Assembly (NCBI GenBank): GCA_951800145.1
Contig: CATOJE010000026.1
Span: 1-45,164 of the forward strand
DNA length: 45,164 nucleotides
Source: an uncultured Lachnospiraceae bacterium
Lineage (GTDB): Bacteria; Bacillota; Clostridia; Lachnospirales; Lachnospiraceae
Reading direction: 5' to 3'
Shown: one piece after another, positions 7,647 through 18,435 of the stretch
Numbering within the stretch: the first letter of the stretch is position 1
Layout of the letters: every line of letters begins with the position of its first letter
The notes under the pieces: model-generated
Told to the model about the DNA's origin: nothing
Database searches by the model: none
Seen by the model: the letters and a program-made list of their open reading frames with translations, nothing else
Program-made: the position numbers and the translations under genes

Positions 7647-8762
7647 ATGAAATTTACGATTAAAGAGCAGGAATGTGGATTTTTAATGAAAAATGGCCGG
7701 TTTCAGAAGCTGCTTCTGGCTGGAAGGTATACATATTTTAAAGAACTGGGATACGAGGTGCTGACCACCACAATGAGCGGAGTGGTAAAGAATATGGGAA
7801 TACCTATGGAGGTGCTCCTTGCCTGTAAGGAATTTTCTGCCCGGGTGGTGAAGGCGGAGATCCCGGACTCCTCCATTGCGCTTCGGTTTGTGAATGGGGC
7901 GTACCGGGAAGTGCTGACTGCGGCAGAAACGTATTTTTGGAATGTATTTGAAACCAATACCTTCCAGGTGGTGGATATTACAAACCACTATATGGAGGAG
8001 TCCCTGCCCAGGATGTACATGGATCTGATGCCGGCCAAGTACTATAAAAAGATCGCTGTCAAAGACGGGGAGACAGGGCTGCTGTATTTCGACGGCCGCC
8101 TGGAAAAGCGGCTGGAGACAGGGGTGTATTATTTCTGGAATTACGGAGAGGAGGTAACCTGCAAAATTTTTAATATGAAGCTCCAGCAGCTGGAGATCAG
8201 CGGCCAGGAGGTGCTGACGGCAGATAAGGTGGGAGTCCGCTTGAATGTGATCTGCAATTACCGGATCACAGATCCGGAGCGGCTGGTGACCCAGGTGGAG
8301 GGGGCGTCGACTCAGCTATATACCTGTGCCCAGCTGATTATCCGTGAGTATGTGGGGAAATACCGTCTGGATGAGCTTTTGGCCCAGAAAAAAGAGATTG
8401 GGGAGTACATCCTGGATAAGATTCGGGAACGTCAGCGGGAGCTGTGTCTGGAGGTGGTGAACGGAGGGATCAAGGATATCATCCTTCCCGGGGAGATTCG
8501 GGATATTATGAATACGGTATTAGTGGCGGAAAAGAAGGCTCAGGCTAATGTGATCATGCGCCGGGAGGAGGTAGCTTCTACCCGCAGCCTGTTAAATACG
8601 GCGAAGCTGATGGAGGAGAACCAGACCTTGTTTAAGCTGAAGGAGCTGGAGTATCTGGAGCGGATCTGCGATAAGGTAGGGAATGTCTCGCTGAATGGCG
8701 GAAAAGGCGTGCTGGAGCAGCTGGCGGAGCTTGCGGGAATGTCTGCAAATAAATTTGCTTGA
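7647..8762 (+). CDS. Slipin family protein (SPFH/Band 7 domain)
   Basis: A 371-aa SPFH-domain protein. The Band 7 core spans about residues 130-290 (GLLYFDGRLEKRLETGVYYFWNYG through the VNGGIKDIILPGEIRDIMN segment), followed by a charged coiled coil (AEKKAQANVIMRREEVASTRSLLNTAK). Residues 1-100 form an unrecognised N-terminal domain without a clear membrane helix, unlike classical stomatins. ATG 7647 is chosen because AGAAGGGA lies about 6 nt before it; ATG 7641 is too close and the longer frame from 7524 crosses the structured RNA. Slipin genes are known companions of rtcB, so a shared RNA-repair or stress role is likely, but its biochemical job is unknown. Same strand as rtcB and probably co-transcribed with it and the tRNA-like RNA. 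Confidence 0.85.
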   Translation: MKFTIKEQECGFLMKNGRFQKLLLAGRYTYFKELGYEVLTTTMSGVVKNMGIPMEVLLACKEFSARVVKAEIPDSSIALRFVNGAYREVLTAAETYFWNVFETNTFQVVDITNHYMEESLPRMYMDLMPAKYYKKIAVKDGETGLLYFDGRLEKRLETGVYYFWNYGEEVTCKIFNMKLQQLEISGQEVLTADKVGVRLNVICNYRITDPERLVTQVEGASTQLYTCAQLIIREYVGKYRLDELLAQKKEIGEYILDKIRERQRELCLEVVNGGIKDIILPGEIRDIMNTVLVAEKKAQANVIMRREEVASTRSLLNTAKLMEENQTLFKLKELEYLERICDKVGNVSLNGGKGVLEQLAELAGMSANKFA

Positions 8763-8843
8763 ATCCTGGATGAATTTGGGCTATGATGAAGAGGAAGAGA
8801 AGGAATACAGATTATAGGAATTCATCATTGCAGGAGTGGATTT

Positions 8844-9344
8844 ATGAGCGAAGATTTGATTTTAAAAGAAGAAGGACAAAAGGAGTGCTATTATGTGGCC
8901 TGTCCGGTGGAAGGAGAGGTTATCCCTCTCACAGAGGTTAAGGATACGGCCCTGGCCTATGGTATGCTGGGGCCGGGGGTGGGAATCCGTCCTGTGAGGG
9001 GGATTGCAGCAGCGCCCTTCGACGGGGAGGTGTCAGCGCTCTTTGAGACGAAACATGCCATTGGCCTTACCAGTGATGACGGCGGTGTGGAGGTGCTAAT
9101 CCATATAGGGATTAATACAGTAGAGCTGAAAGGAAAATACATGACCAGCCTTGTGTCTGCAGGGGAGCATGTGGTAAAGGGACAGCCCCTGCTGGAGTTT
9201 GATATCCAAGGGATCCGCGAAGCTGGCTATGACACCACAGTGGCGGTGGTAGTGTCTAATCTGTATCTGTTTCCGAGGATTAATGTGGTGGGTTATGGAG
9301 AAAAGAAGAGGATGGAGGCGCTTTTAGAGTGCCGAAGATGCTGA
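8844..9344 (+). CDS. PTS EIIA-Glc-like domain protein
   Basis: A 166-aa stand-alone EIIA of the glucose family, a phosphocarrier that takes phosphate from HPr. Motifs: an N-terminal PVEGEVIPL strand, KHAIGLTSDDG (H71) and VLIHIGINTVEL (H87, the expected phosphorylated histidine). There is one extra glycine between the two histidines compared with E. coli EIIA-Glc. No EIIB, EIIC or HPr gene is nearby, so it probably serves EIICB permeases encoded elsewhere or acts as a regulator. The ATG follows CAGGAG, and a strong terminator follows the gene. Confidence 0.9.
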   Translation: MSEDLILKEEGQKECYYVACPVEGEVIPLTEVKDTALAYGMLGPGVGIRPVRGIAAAPFDGEVSALFETKHAIGLTSDDGGVEVLIHIGINTVELKGKYMTSLVSAGEHVVKGQPLLEFDIQGIREAGYDTTVAVVVSNLYLFPRINVVGYGEKKRMEALLECRRC

Positions 9345-9374
9345 CAGAGACGGAAGGAAAAACCGATACAAAAT

Positions 9375-9412
9375 AAAATGAGAGCGGCAGCTGTGATTCC
9401 GCTCTCATTTTT
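9375..9412. terminator. Bidirectional terminator between EIIA gene and tRNA cluster
   Basis: A perfect 13-bp stem AAAATGAGAGCGG / CCGCTCTCATTTT with an 11-nt loop and T/A tracts on both sides. It serves the EIIA gene on the plus strand and the tRNA cluster on the minus strand. Confidence 0.9.
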
Positions 9413-9423
9413 AAATACATAAA

Positions 9424-9495
9424 AGCGCGAGACGGGATTCGAACCCGCGGCCCCCACCTTGGCAAGGTGGTGCTCCACCCCTGAGCCACTCGCGC
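9424..9495 (-). tRNA. tRNA-Gly (GCC)
   Basis: On the minus strand the acceptor stem is GCGCGAG/CTCGCGC, the anticodon loop TTGCCAA gives GCC, and the T-loop is TTCGAAT. Last gene of a three-tRNA transcript. No CCA is encoded. Confidence 0.95.
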
Positions 9496-9562
9496 ATGAA
9501 TGAAAATTATTACTGACAACCGCTATTCTACCATGAAAAAATAACTATGTCAAGTATTTAAA

Positions 9563-9633
9563 AGCGGGTGATGGGAATCGAACCCACGTATCTAGCTTGG
9601 AAGGCTAGTGTTCTACCATTGAACTACACCCGC
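9563..9633 (-). tRNA. tRNA-Gly (TCC)
   Basis: On the minus strand the acceptor stem is GCGGGTG/CACCCGC, the anticodon loop CTTCCAA gives TCC, and the T-loop is TTCGATT. Middle gene of the cluster; with the GCC isoacceptor it covers the glycine codons. Confidence 0.95.
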
Positions 9634-9660
9634 AGGAAATTACCGCATCCTGCGATAAAG

Positions 9661-9733
<73 letters not shown>

Positions 9734-9762
9734 ATCGGCTGCTCATCAGAGGCAACGAGGAT

Positions 9763-9791
9763 ATTCTACTAAAGAATGATCCAAATGTCAA
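9763..9791 (-). promoter_or_regulatory. Promoter of the tRNA-Phe/Gly/Gly cluster
   Basis: On the minus strand a perfect TTGACA (9791-9786), a 17-nt spacer and TAGAAT (9768-9763), about 30 nt before tRNA-Phe. Confidence 0.85.
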
Positions 9792-9894
9792 TACCTTTTT
9801 TAAAAAATTTATTTGAGTAAGAAAGGTTTAGCTGAAGTTACTTTTTAAAATATGTGTTGTATCTGTCCTGCTTCATCTGTCCCTTCACAAATGG

Positions 9895-9923
9895 TTGTCA
9901 TTCGCAAAAAAACGATGTATACT
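9895..9923 (+). promoter_or_regulatory. Promoter of the sortase gene
   Basis: TTGTCA (9895-9900), a 17-nt spacer and TATACT (9918-9923). It would give a leader of about 75 nt before the GGGAGGA ribosome site. Confidence 0.75.
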
Positions 9924-10005
9924 ATTTAAAATATTCGTTAGCAGGCTCAGGGCCGGGAAGGGGCTGAAAAGCGCGCCGATGAATCGAGCCGAGGGAGGAA
10001 CCATT

Positions 10006-10821
10006 ATGAAAATAGGAAAGAAGCGGATGTATGATATTCTTCTTGCACTTTGTATTCTTGTCTTTGTGGTCAGCGGAACGATGCTGGTATACAAAATGAT
10101 TGCTCAGAAAAAGAACGACAGCAGGCTGGAGGAGCTGTCCGGCATGGTGGCACAGCAGCAGGCAGAGCCGTCTGAGGGTGCTAAGGACAGCGAGCAAGGG
10201 GAGGAAGCCTTGTCAGAGGAGGAAACCCTTCACATCCAGCGTCAGGCACGGGTAGAAGCATACAGTAAGATTAAAGAGCAGAATTCCGATCTGGTGGGCT
10301 GGATTAAGATTGAGGACACGAAGATCGATTACCCGGTGCTCCAGTCTCTGGATCGCCCGAACTTTTATCTGAAGCATGATTTTGACCAGAAGAGCAGCGC
10401 CTATGGGGCTCCTTATGTGGCTGAGGAGTGCGATTTGACAAAGGAATGCAAGAATATCCTGATCTATGGGCATCATATGAAGAATGGAAGCATGTTTGCA
10501 GCCCTGGACGGATACTTGGATCCGGAATTTCGGGATGCTCATCCCATTATCCAGTTCGATACCCTGGAGGAATATGGGGATTATGAGGTGATGGCTGTAT
10601 TTACCATGAGCGCGGTGGATCAGGAAAACCCCTTGTATGACTGGATTACCGCCGGGACAGAGGAGACATTTAACCAATATGTGGCCTATGCGAAGCGTAA
10701 CTCGGCTTATGATATGGGGATAGATGCCCAGTGGGGGGATGAGCTGATCAGCTTGATTACCTGTGAATACACCCATCAGGATGGAAGGCTGATTGTAGTG
10801 GCCAAAAGAATACATCGTTAA
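10006..10821 (+). CDS. srtB: Class B sortase
   Basis: A 271-aa membrane-anchored cysteine transpeptidase that links sorting-signal proteins to the cell wall. Residues ~12-32 form an N-terminal membrane anchor, followed by a charged linker (~35-85) and the sortase fold. Catalytic residues: H156 in YGHHMKNGSMF, C253 in LITCEY and R261 in DGRLIVVAKR. The N-terminal NSDLVGWIKIEDTKIDYPVLQ is typical of SrtB. ATG 10006 is chosen because GGGAGGA lies just before it and the anchor starts there; the open frame upstream has no such site. No obvious substrate gene is adjacent, so it may act as a housekeeping sortase. Confidence 0.92.
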   Translation: MKIGKKRMYDILLALCILVFVVSGTMLVYKMIAQKKNDSRLEELSGMVAQQQAEPSEGAKDSEQGEEALSEEETLHIQRQARVEAYSKIKEQNSDLVGWIKIEDTKIDYPVLQSLDRPNFYLKHDFDQKSSAYGAPYVAEECDLTKECKNILIYGHHMKNGSMFAALDGYLDPEFRDAHPIIQFDTLEEYGDYEVMAVFTMSAVDQENPLYDWITAGTEETFNQYVAYAKRNSAYDMGIDAQWGDELISLITCEYTHQDGRLIVVAKRIHR

Positions 10822-10855
10822 ATATTTATTTCATGGAAGAAATGCATAAAAATGC

Positions 10856-10885
10856 TGGACAGGATGTAAAATGCTGGTATATAAT
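10856..10885 (+). promoter_or_regulatory. Promoter of the ATP synthase operon
   Basis: TGGACA (10856-10861), an 18-nt spacer containing a TGGTA extended element, and a perfect TATAAT (10880-10885), about 38 nt before the first gene. Confidence 0.75.
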
Positions 10886-10923
10886 ACACTGTGTGCAGGT
10901 ATGTTTAGAAAGCAGGTGGATTC

Positions 10924-11313
10924 GTGGGATATAAAAAGCAGGTTTTCCGCAGTTTAGCTATGGTGACGCAGCTTGGTATCAGCGTGATGACGCCTATTTT
11001 TCTATGTATATTTGCCGGCTATTGCGTAGACACTCATTTTGGAATGAAAACCATGATCTTCTTTCTCATCATCGGTGTATTGGCTGGAGGCCGCTGTGGC
11101 TGGCGGATGGTCAGGATGACATTTCTAGCCGGGGAGAGGGAGGAGAGAAAGGCGTTGGAGGAGCAGCAGAAAACGCGGGAGGCCTCTCTTAAGGGGGAGG
11201 CGGTTTTCAAACCGAAGCGGCCCAGCAGGGTCAGGACAACATCCGGAGGAGGGGCAAAGACATGGGACAGTGTGACATCCTCTGAGAAGACAGGAAGCGG
11301 AGGAGACCTATGA
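10924..11313 (+). CDS. AtpZ/AtpI-family protein
   Basis: A 129-aa protein at the head of the ATP synthase operon. Two membrane helices (about residues 14-33 and 38-58) with a short loop carrying D-T-H-F-G match the AtpZ type. The C-terminal half is charged and low in complexity. AtpZ proteins, with AtpI, are proposed to help c-ring assembly or divalent cation supply. The start is GTG after AAGCAGGTGG. The stop overlaps the next ATG by 4 nt (ATGA), indicating translational coupling. Confidence 0.75.
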   Translation: MGYKKQVFRSLAMVTQLGISVMTPIFLCIFAGYCVDTHFGMKTMIFFLIIGVLAGGRCGWRMVRMTFLAGEREERKALEEQQKTREASLKGEAVFKPKRPSRVRTTSGGGAKTWDSVTSSEKTGSGGDL

Positions 11314-11801
11314 CAAAGGAAACACAGAAGCTGGTACTGCAGATGTCTGTGGGAACCTTTCTATGGAATGTGCTTCTGGGTGTGGCCGGATTCTTTCTGG
11401 GGCCGGCGTTAGAGTGGTCCAGGATATCCATTGGACTGGGACTTTTGGCTGGATTTCTGTCTGCAGAGGCTATGCTGATTCACATGGCCGTAATTACGGA
11501 GAGAGTTCTGGAGAGCAGGAATGAAGCTTATGCAAATAAGACCACAGTGATCCACTCTATGGGCCGTAAATTGGTTTATATTTTGGCTCTGGGGCTTATT
11601 TTATGGAGAATTCCTCAGATTAACGCGATGGCGATGGTTTTAGGAACAATGGGGCTTAAAGCCGGGGCATACCTTCAGCCCGTGCTGTTTGGCAGGAATC
11701 AGGCTTCCGGCCGGACAGAGGAATTGGAACAAACAGAAGGAAATATTGGAGAAAGGAGGAACGCGTATGGGGATGAGTACGGTAATCCAGCGGGAAGCTG
11801 A
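11310..11801 (+). CDS. atpI: ATP synthase subunit I-like protein
   Basis: A 163-aa membrane protein with four likely helices (about residues 15-32, 38-58, 88-103 and 106-125). Its place between atpZ and atpB and its four-helix layout identify it as the AtpI chaperone type that assists c-ring assembly. Sequence conservation in this family is low, so position carries much of the call. The hydrophilic tail overlaps the start of atpB by 35 nt. Confidence 0.7.
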   Translation: MTKETQKLVLQMSVGTFLWNVLLGVAGFFLGPALEWSRISIGLGLLAGFLSAEAMLIHMAVITERVLESRNEAYANKTTVIHSMGRKLVYILALGLILWRIPQINAMAMVLGTMGLKAGAYLQPVLFGRNQASGRTEELEQTEGNIGERRNAYGDEYGNPAGS

Positions 11802-12474
11802 TTTCATGATACATGGTATTTTAAAGTACAGTATCGGCGGCCATGAAGTGTGGATTACTACGACGACTATCGGAATGGTAATTGTATCAATTATTATTCT
11901 GGTTCTGGCCTTTATGGCAAAGAAAACCATGGAGCACGCTACCGATGTTCCGGGAACATTTCAAAATGTGATCGAGCTGGGCGTGGAGATGCTGGAAAAG
12001 ATGACCCAGGGGATTTTGGGCTCTAACGCAAAAAAGTTTGCAAACTATATCGGGACCATATTTCTCTTCATCCTTTTCTGCAATCTGAGCGGACTTCTAG
12101 GCCTTCGGGCGCCGACAGCAGACTTTGGTGTGACATTTTTGCTTGGTCTGGTAACCTTTGGAATTGTGCAGTACCAGGGGATCAAGAATCGGAAATTCCG
12201 CCATTTTACCAGCTTGTTTGAGCCGGTTCCGGTGCTGTTTCCGATCAATTTGATCGGCGAGGTGGCCAATCCAATCTCAATTTCGCTCCGTTTGTTTGCG
12301 AACCTGCTGTCAGGCGTAATCATTATGGGGCTGTGGTATGGCATGCTGCCGATTTTTGTGAATATCGGTATTCCGGCAGCACTCCATGTATACTGTGATG
12401 TGTTCTCAGGAGCCATTCAGACCTATGTATTCTGTATGTTAACCATGGTTTATATTAATGACAAAATGGAATAA
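11767..12474 (+). CDS. atpB: F0F1 ATP synthase subunit a
   Basis: A 235-aa membrane subunit that forms the ion half-channels facing the c-ring. The key segment ANPISISLRLFANLLSGVII contains the essential arginine. Five or so membrane helices are visible and the C-terminus (IQTYVFCMLTMVYINDKME) is typical. ATG 11767 follows AAAGGAGGAACGCGT, an excellent ribosome site, so the longer frame from 11689 is not used. The 35-nt overlap with atpI suggests coupled translation. Confidence 0.93.
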   Translation: MGMSTVIQREADFMIHGILKYSIGGHEVWITTTTIGMVIVSIIILVLAFMAKKTMEHATDVPGTFQNVIELGVEMLEKMTQGILGSNAKKFANYIGTIFLFILFCNLSGLLGLRAPTADFGVTFLLGLVTFGIVQYQGIKNRKFRHFTSLFEPVPVLFPINLIGEVANPISISLRLFANLLSGVIIMGLWYGMLPIFVNIGIPAALHVYCDVFSGAIQTYVFCMLTMVYINDKME

Positions 12475-12493
12475 GGAATTTAATTTTATGTAG

Positions 12494-12760
<267 letters not shown>

Positions 12761-12797
12761 TTGACAAAAATAGTAGTGCAGGAGAGGAGGCAAGGTC

Positions 12798-13322
12798 TTG
12801 GACGAATTTTTAAGAATTATAGGATTTGACTGGCAGTTAATCCATGATGTGGTTTTAACTGGCATCAATGTTTTCATCCTGTTCTTTGCGCTGTCCTACC
12901 TGTTATTTGAACCTGCCCGCAGCTTCCTGGAGAAGCGGCGCCAAAAGATAGCCGGAGATCTGGCTGAGGCTGCCGATAACAGGAAGTCGGCTCAGGAATT
13001 AAAAGCAGAGTATGAAAGCAAAATTAAGGAAATCAATAAAGAAGCAGATGGAATTCTTGCGGAGGCCAGGAAAAAGGCCATGGTAAAGGAGGCGGACATC
13101 CTGGATGAAGCCAGGGCGGAGGCTGCCAGAATTATCGAGCGGGCCAACCGTCAGGTGGAGCTGGAGCGCAAGAAAGCATTGGACGATATGAAGCAGGAAA
13201 TCATCTCCATCGCATCCTTAATGGCCGGAAAGGTTGTGGCCGGCTCCATCGATGTGAAGGTACAGGATAGCCTGATTGATGAGACATTAAAGGAAATGGG
13301 TGAGAGCACATGGCTAAGCTAG
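12798..13322 (+). CDS. atpF: F0F1 ATP synthase subunit b
   Basis: A 174-aa peripheral stalk subunit. One N-terminal membrane helix (about residues 12-33) ends in LLFEPARSFLEKRR, followed by a long Ala/Glu/Lys-rich coiled coil that contacts delta. The start is TTG at 12798 after GAGAGGAGG with 7-nt spacing; no ATG lies nearby in this frame. It overlaps atpH by 13 nt. Confidence 0.92.
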   Translation: MDEFLRIIGFDWQLIHDVVLTGINVFILFFALSYLLFEPARSFLEKRRQKIAGDLAEAADNRKSAQELKAEYESKIKEINKEADGILAEARKKAMVKEADILDEARAEAARIIERANRQVELERKKALDDMKQEIISIASLMAGKVVAGSIDVKVQDSLIDETLKEMGESTWLS

Positions 13323-13858
13323 CAGCGAAGGTATACGGCGACGCCCTGATGGAAGTAGCCCTGGAGGGCCAGAAGGTGGATGCCTTGTATGATGAGGCGA
13401 AGGCTCTGGCAGGCGTTTGGGAGGAAAACCGGCCTTTAGCCGCCCTTCTGGACAACCCGAAGGTTGTGAAGGAGGAGAAGCTGGAGCTTTTGGAAACCAT
13501 TTTCCGGGACCGGGTTTCTCCGGACATGCTGGGCTTCCTGACCACAGTGGTGGAAAAGGGCAGGCATAAAGAAATTCCTTCCATCCTGGAATGCTTCATC
13601 GGCCAGGTAAAGGAGTATAAAAGGATCGGCACAGCCTATGTGGCAAGCGCCGTGTCCTTAAACGATGCGCAGAAGGCGCAGGTAAAAGAACGATTACTAT
13701 CTACGACCCGGTATGTGGAATTTGAGATTCATTATACGGTTGATCCCAGCTTGATCGGCGGTATGGTGATTCGAATCGGCGACCGCGTAGTGGATTCCAG
13801 CATTAAGACCCAGCTTTACCAGCTTCAGAAGGAGCTGGCCAATATTCAGTTGGCCTGA
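13310..13858 (+). CDS. atpH: F0F1 ATP synthase subunit delta
   Basis: A 182-aa OSCP-type subunit joining the b stalk to the top of F1. The N-terminal helical domain begins AKLAAKVYGDALMEVA, and the C-terminal domain has the family segment DPSLIGGMVIRIGDRVVDSSIKTQL. Start ATG lies inside the end of atpF, with AATGGGTGAG before it. Confidence 0.93.
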   Translation: MAKLAAKVYGDALMEVALEGQKVDALYDEAKALAGVWEENRPLAALLDNPKVVKEEKLELLETIFRDRVSPDMLGFLTTVVEKGRHKEIPSILECFIGQVKEYKRIGTAYVASAVSLNDAQKAQVKERLLSTTRYVEFEIHYTVDPSLIGGMVIRIGDRVVDSSIKTQLYQLQKELANIQLA

Positions 13859-13877
13859 GGGTTTTACGCTTAACTAA

Positions 13878-15407
<1,530 letters not shown>

Positions 15408-15424
15408 AAGGCAGGTGAACCATC

Positions 15425-16285
15425 ATGGCATCCATGAGAGATATAAAAAGAAGACGTGCCAGTATCCAGAGCACGGAGCAGATTACCAAGGCCATGAAGC
15501 TGGTTTCCACGGTTAAACTGCAGAAGTCAAAGGCAAAGGCAGAGGAATCTGCAGAGTACTTTCACTTGATGTATGATACCATCTGCTCGATTCTGCGCCG
15601 TTCCGGGAATATTGAGCACAAGTATTTAAAGGCAGGGGACTCTAAGAAGAAGGCTGTAATCGCCATCACCTCCAACCGGGGACTGGCAGGAGGATATAAT
15701 AACAATATCATCCGTATGATTATGGGAAGCGAAGAGCTGCCGGCTGAGGATACTTATGTTTATGCCATCGGACGGAAGGGGCGGGACGGCCTGGCCCGGA
15801 AGAATTATGAGATTAAAGCGGATTATTCTGAGGTGATTAATGAGCCTATGTATCAGGATGCCGCGGATATCACAGCGGAGCTTCTGGATTTGTTCACAAA
15901 AGGGGAGATCGGCGAGATTTATCTGGCCTATACCTTCTTTAAGAATACAGTGACCCATATCCCGAAGCTGGTTAAGCTTCTTCCGGTGGAGACAGATATG
16001 TCCCAGGATTCGCCGGATCAGGGGAATCTTTTGATGAATTATGAGCCCAATGAAGACGAGGTTTTGAATGCCATCGTCCCCAAATATATGAGCAGCCTGA
16101 TCTATGGCGGCCTGCTGGAGGCAGTGGCCAGTGAGAATGGCGCCCGTATGACGGCCATGGATTCTGCGACCAATAATGCAGAGGAAATGATCGATAAGCT
16201 GAGCCTGCAGTATAACCGGGCCCGCCAGGGCGCGATTACCCAGGAGCTGACGGAGATTATCGCCGGCGCCAATGCAATCGGCTAA
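15425..16285 (+). CDS. atpG: F0F1 ATP synthase subunit gamma
   Basis: The 286-aa central rotor shaft. The N-terminal helix ASMRDIKRRRASIQSTEQIT and the C-terminal helix NNAEEMIDKLSLQYNRARQGAITQEL form the antiparallel coiled coil inside alpha3beta3, and SNRGLAGGYN near residue 82 is a family signature. It follows atpA by 17 nt with AAGGCAGG as ribosome site. Confidence 0.95.
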   Translation: MASMRDIKRRRASIQSTEQITKAMKLVSTVKLQKSKAKAEESAEYFHLMYDTICSILRRSGNIEHKYLKAGDSKKKAVIAITSNRGLAGGYNNNIIRMIMGSEELPAEDTYVYAIGRKGRDGLARKNYEIKADYSEVINEPMYQDAADITAELLDLFTKGEIGEIYLAYTFFKNTVTHIPKLVKLLPVETDMSQDSPDQGNLLMNYEPNEDEVLNAIVPKYMSSLIYGGLLEAVASENGARMTAMDSATNNAEEMIDKLSLQYNRARQGAITQELTEIIAGANAIG

Positions 16286-16316
16286 TATAACAAGTATGAA
16301 AGATCAGAAAGAATAA

Positions 16317-17720
<1,404 letters not shown>

Positions 17721-17731
17721 GGGGGACGGCT

Positions 17732-18130
17732 ATGGCAGAACTCTTTCAATTACAAATTATCACCCCGGATAAAAAGTTCTACAAGGGAGAAGCTCAGATG
17801 GTGGAGCTGATCACGACAGAGGGACAGATTGGTGTTTACGCAAGGCATATCCCCCTCACAGCTGTGGTGGCGCCAGGTGTGCTGAGGATCCATGAGAAGG
17901 AAGGGGTAAAGGAAGCGGCTCTGATGTCCGGCTTCCTCCAGGTGATGCCGGATCAGGTTACCATTATGGCGGAGGTTGCAGAGTGGCCGGAGGAGATCGA
18001 TGCAAATCGGGCCAAGGAGGCAAAGACCAGAGCAGAGCGGCGTCTTCAGTCTCATGACGCGGAGTTAGATGTATCCCGGGCGGAGCTGGCCCTGAAGCGG
18101 GCGCTGGTGCGTCTGGAGGTCGGGAAGTAG
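17732..18130 (+). CDS. atpC: F0F1 ATP synthase subunit epsilon
   Basis: A 132-aa regulatory rotor subunit. The N-terminal beta-barrel (FQLQIITPDKKFYKGEAQMVELITTEGQIGV) is followed by a helical hairpin rich in Ala, Arg and Glu that can inhibit ATP hydrolysis. Last gene of the operon; a terminator follows 11 nt later. Confidence 0.93.
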   Translation: MAELFQLQIITPDKKFYKGEAQMVELITTEGQIGVYARHIPLTAVVAPGVLRIHEKEGVKEAALMSGFLQVMPDQVTIMAEVAEWPEEIDANRAKEAKTRAERRLQSHDAELDVSRAELALKRALVRLEVGK

Positions 18131-18141
18131 CGCCGGATATA

Positions 18142-18178
18142 AAAAAGAAGGCCAGGCAGCAGCCAGGGCCTTCTTTTT
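18142..18178 (+). terminator. ATP synthase operon terminator
   Basis: A perfect 12-bp stem AAAAAGAAGGCC / GGCCTTCTTTTT with a 13-nt loop and a T-run. Confidence 0.9.
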
Positions 18179-18204
18179 AATCCGATTTTTAATCCAAATA
18201 GTGC

Positions 18205-18233
18205 TTGACAAATAGAAAAACATCCATTATAAT
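18205..18233 (+). promoter_or_regulatory. Consensus promoter of tRNA-Arg
   Basis: Perfect TTGACA (18205-18210), 17-nt spacer, perfect TATAAT (18228-18233), 30 nt before the mature tRNA. Confidence 0.92.
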
Positions 18234-18263
18234 TAATTTTGCTGTTAAGAAAACAGCGGATAC

Positions 18264-18337
18264 GTGTGCGTAGCTCAGCTGGATAGAGCACTTGGCTACG
18301 GACCAAGGTGTCGGGGGTTCGAATCCTCTCGCGCACG
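18264..18337 (+). tRNA. tRNA-Arg (ACG)
   Basis: Acceptor stem GTGTGCG/CGCGCAC, anticodon stem CTTGG/CCAAG with loop CTACGGA giving ACG (inosine-modified A34 expected), and T-loop TTCGAAT. No CCA is encoded. Confidence 0.95.
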
Positions 18338-18345
18338 TTGTGAAG

Positions 18346-18374
18346 CTCCTGGAAGTGATTTCAGGAGTTTTTTT
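18346..18374 (+). terminator. Terminator after tRNA-Arg
   Basis: Stem CTCCTG/CAGGAG with a 10-nt loop and seven T. Confidence 0.8.
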
Positions 18375-18386
18375 ATTTAATAAAAC

Positions 18387-18416
18387 AAAATCCCGCAGCC
18401 AGGACTGCGGGGTTTT
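18387..18416. terminator. Bidirectional terminator between tRNA-Arg and the antiporter gene
   Basis: Stem AAAATCCCGCAG / CTGCGGGGTTTT with one T-G wobble and loop CCAGGA, with A and T tracts on either side. It ends the minus-strand antiporter transcript and backs up the tRNA terminator. Confidence 0.8.
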
Positions 18417-18435
18417 TCTTTTTATTAAATCCGCC

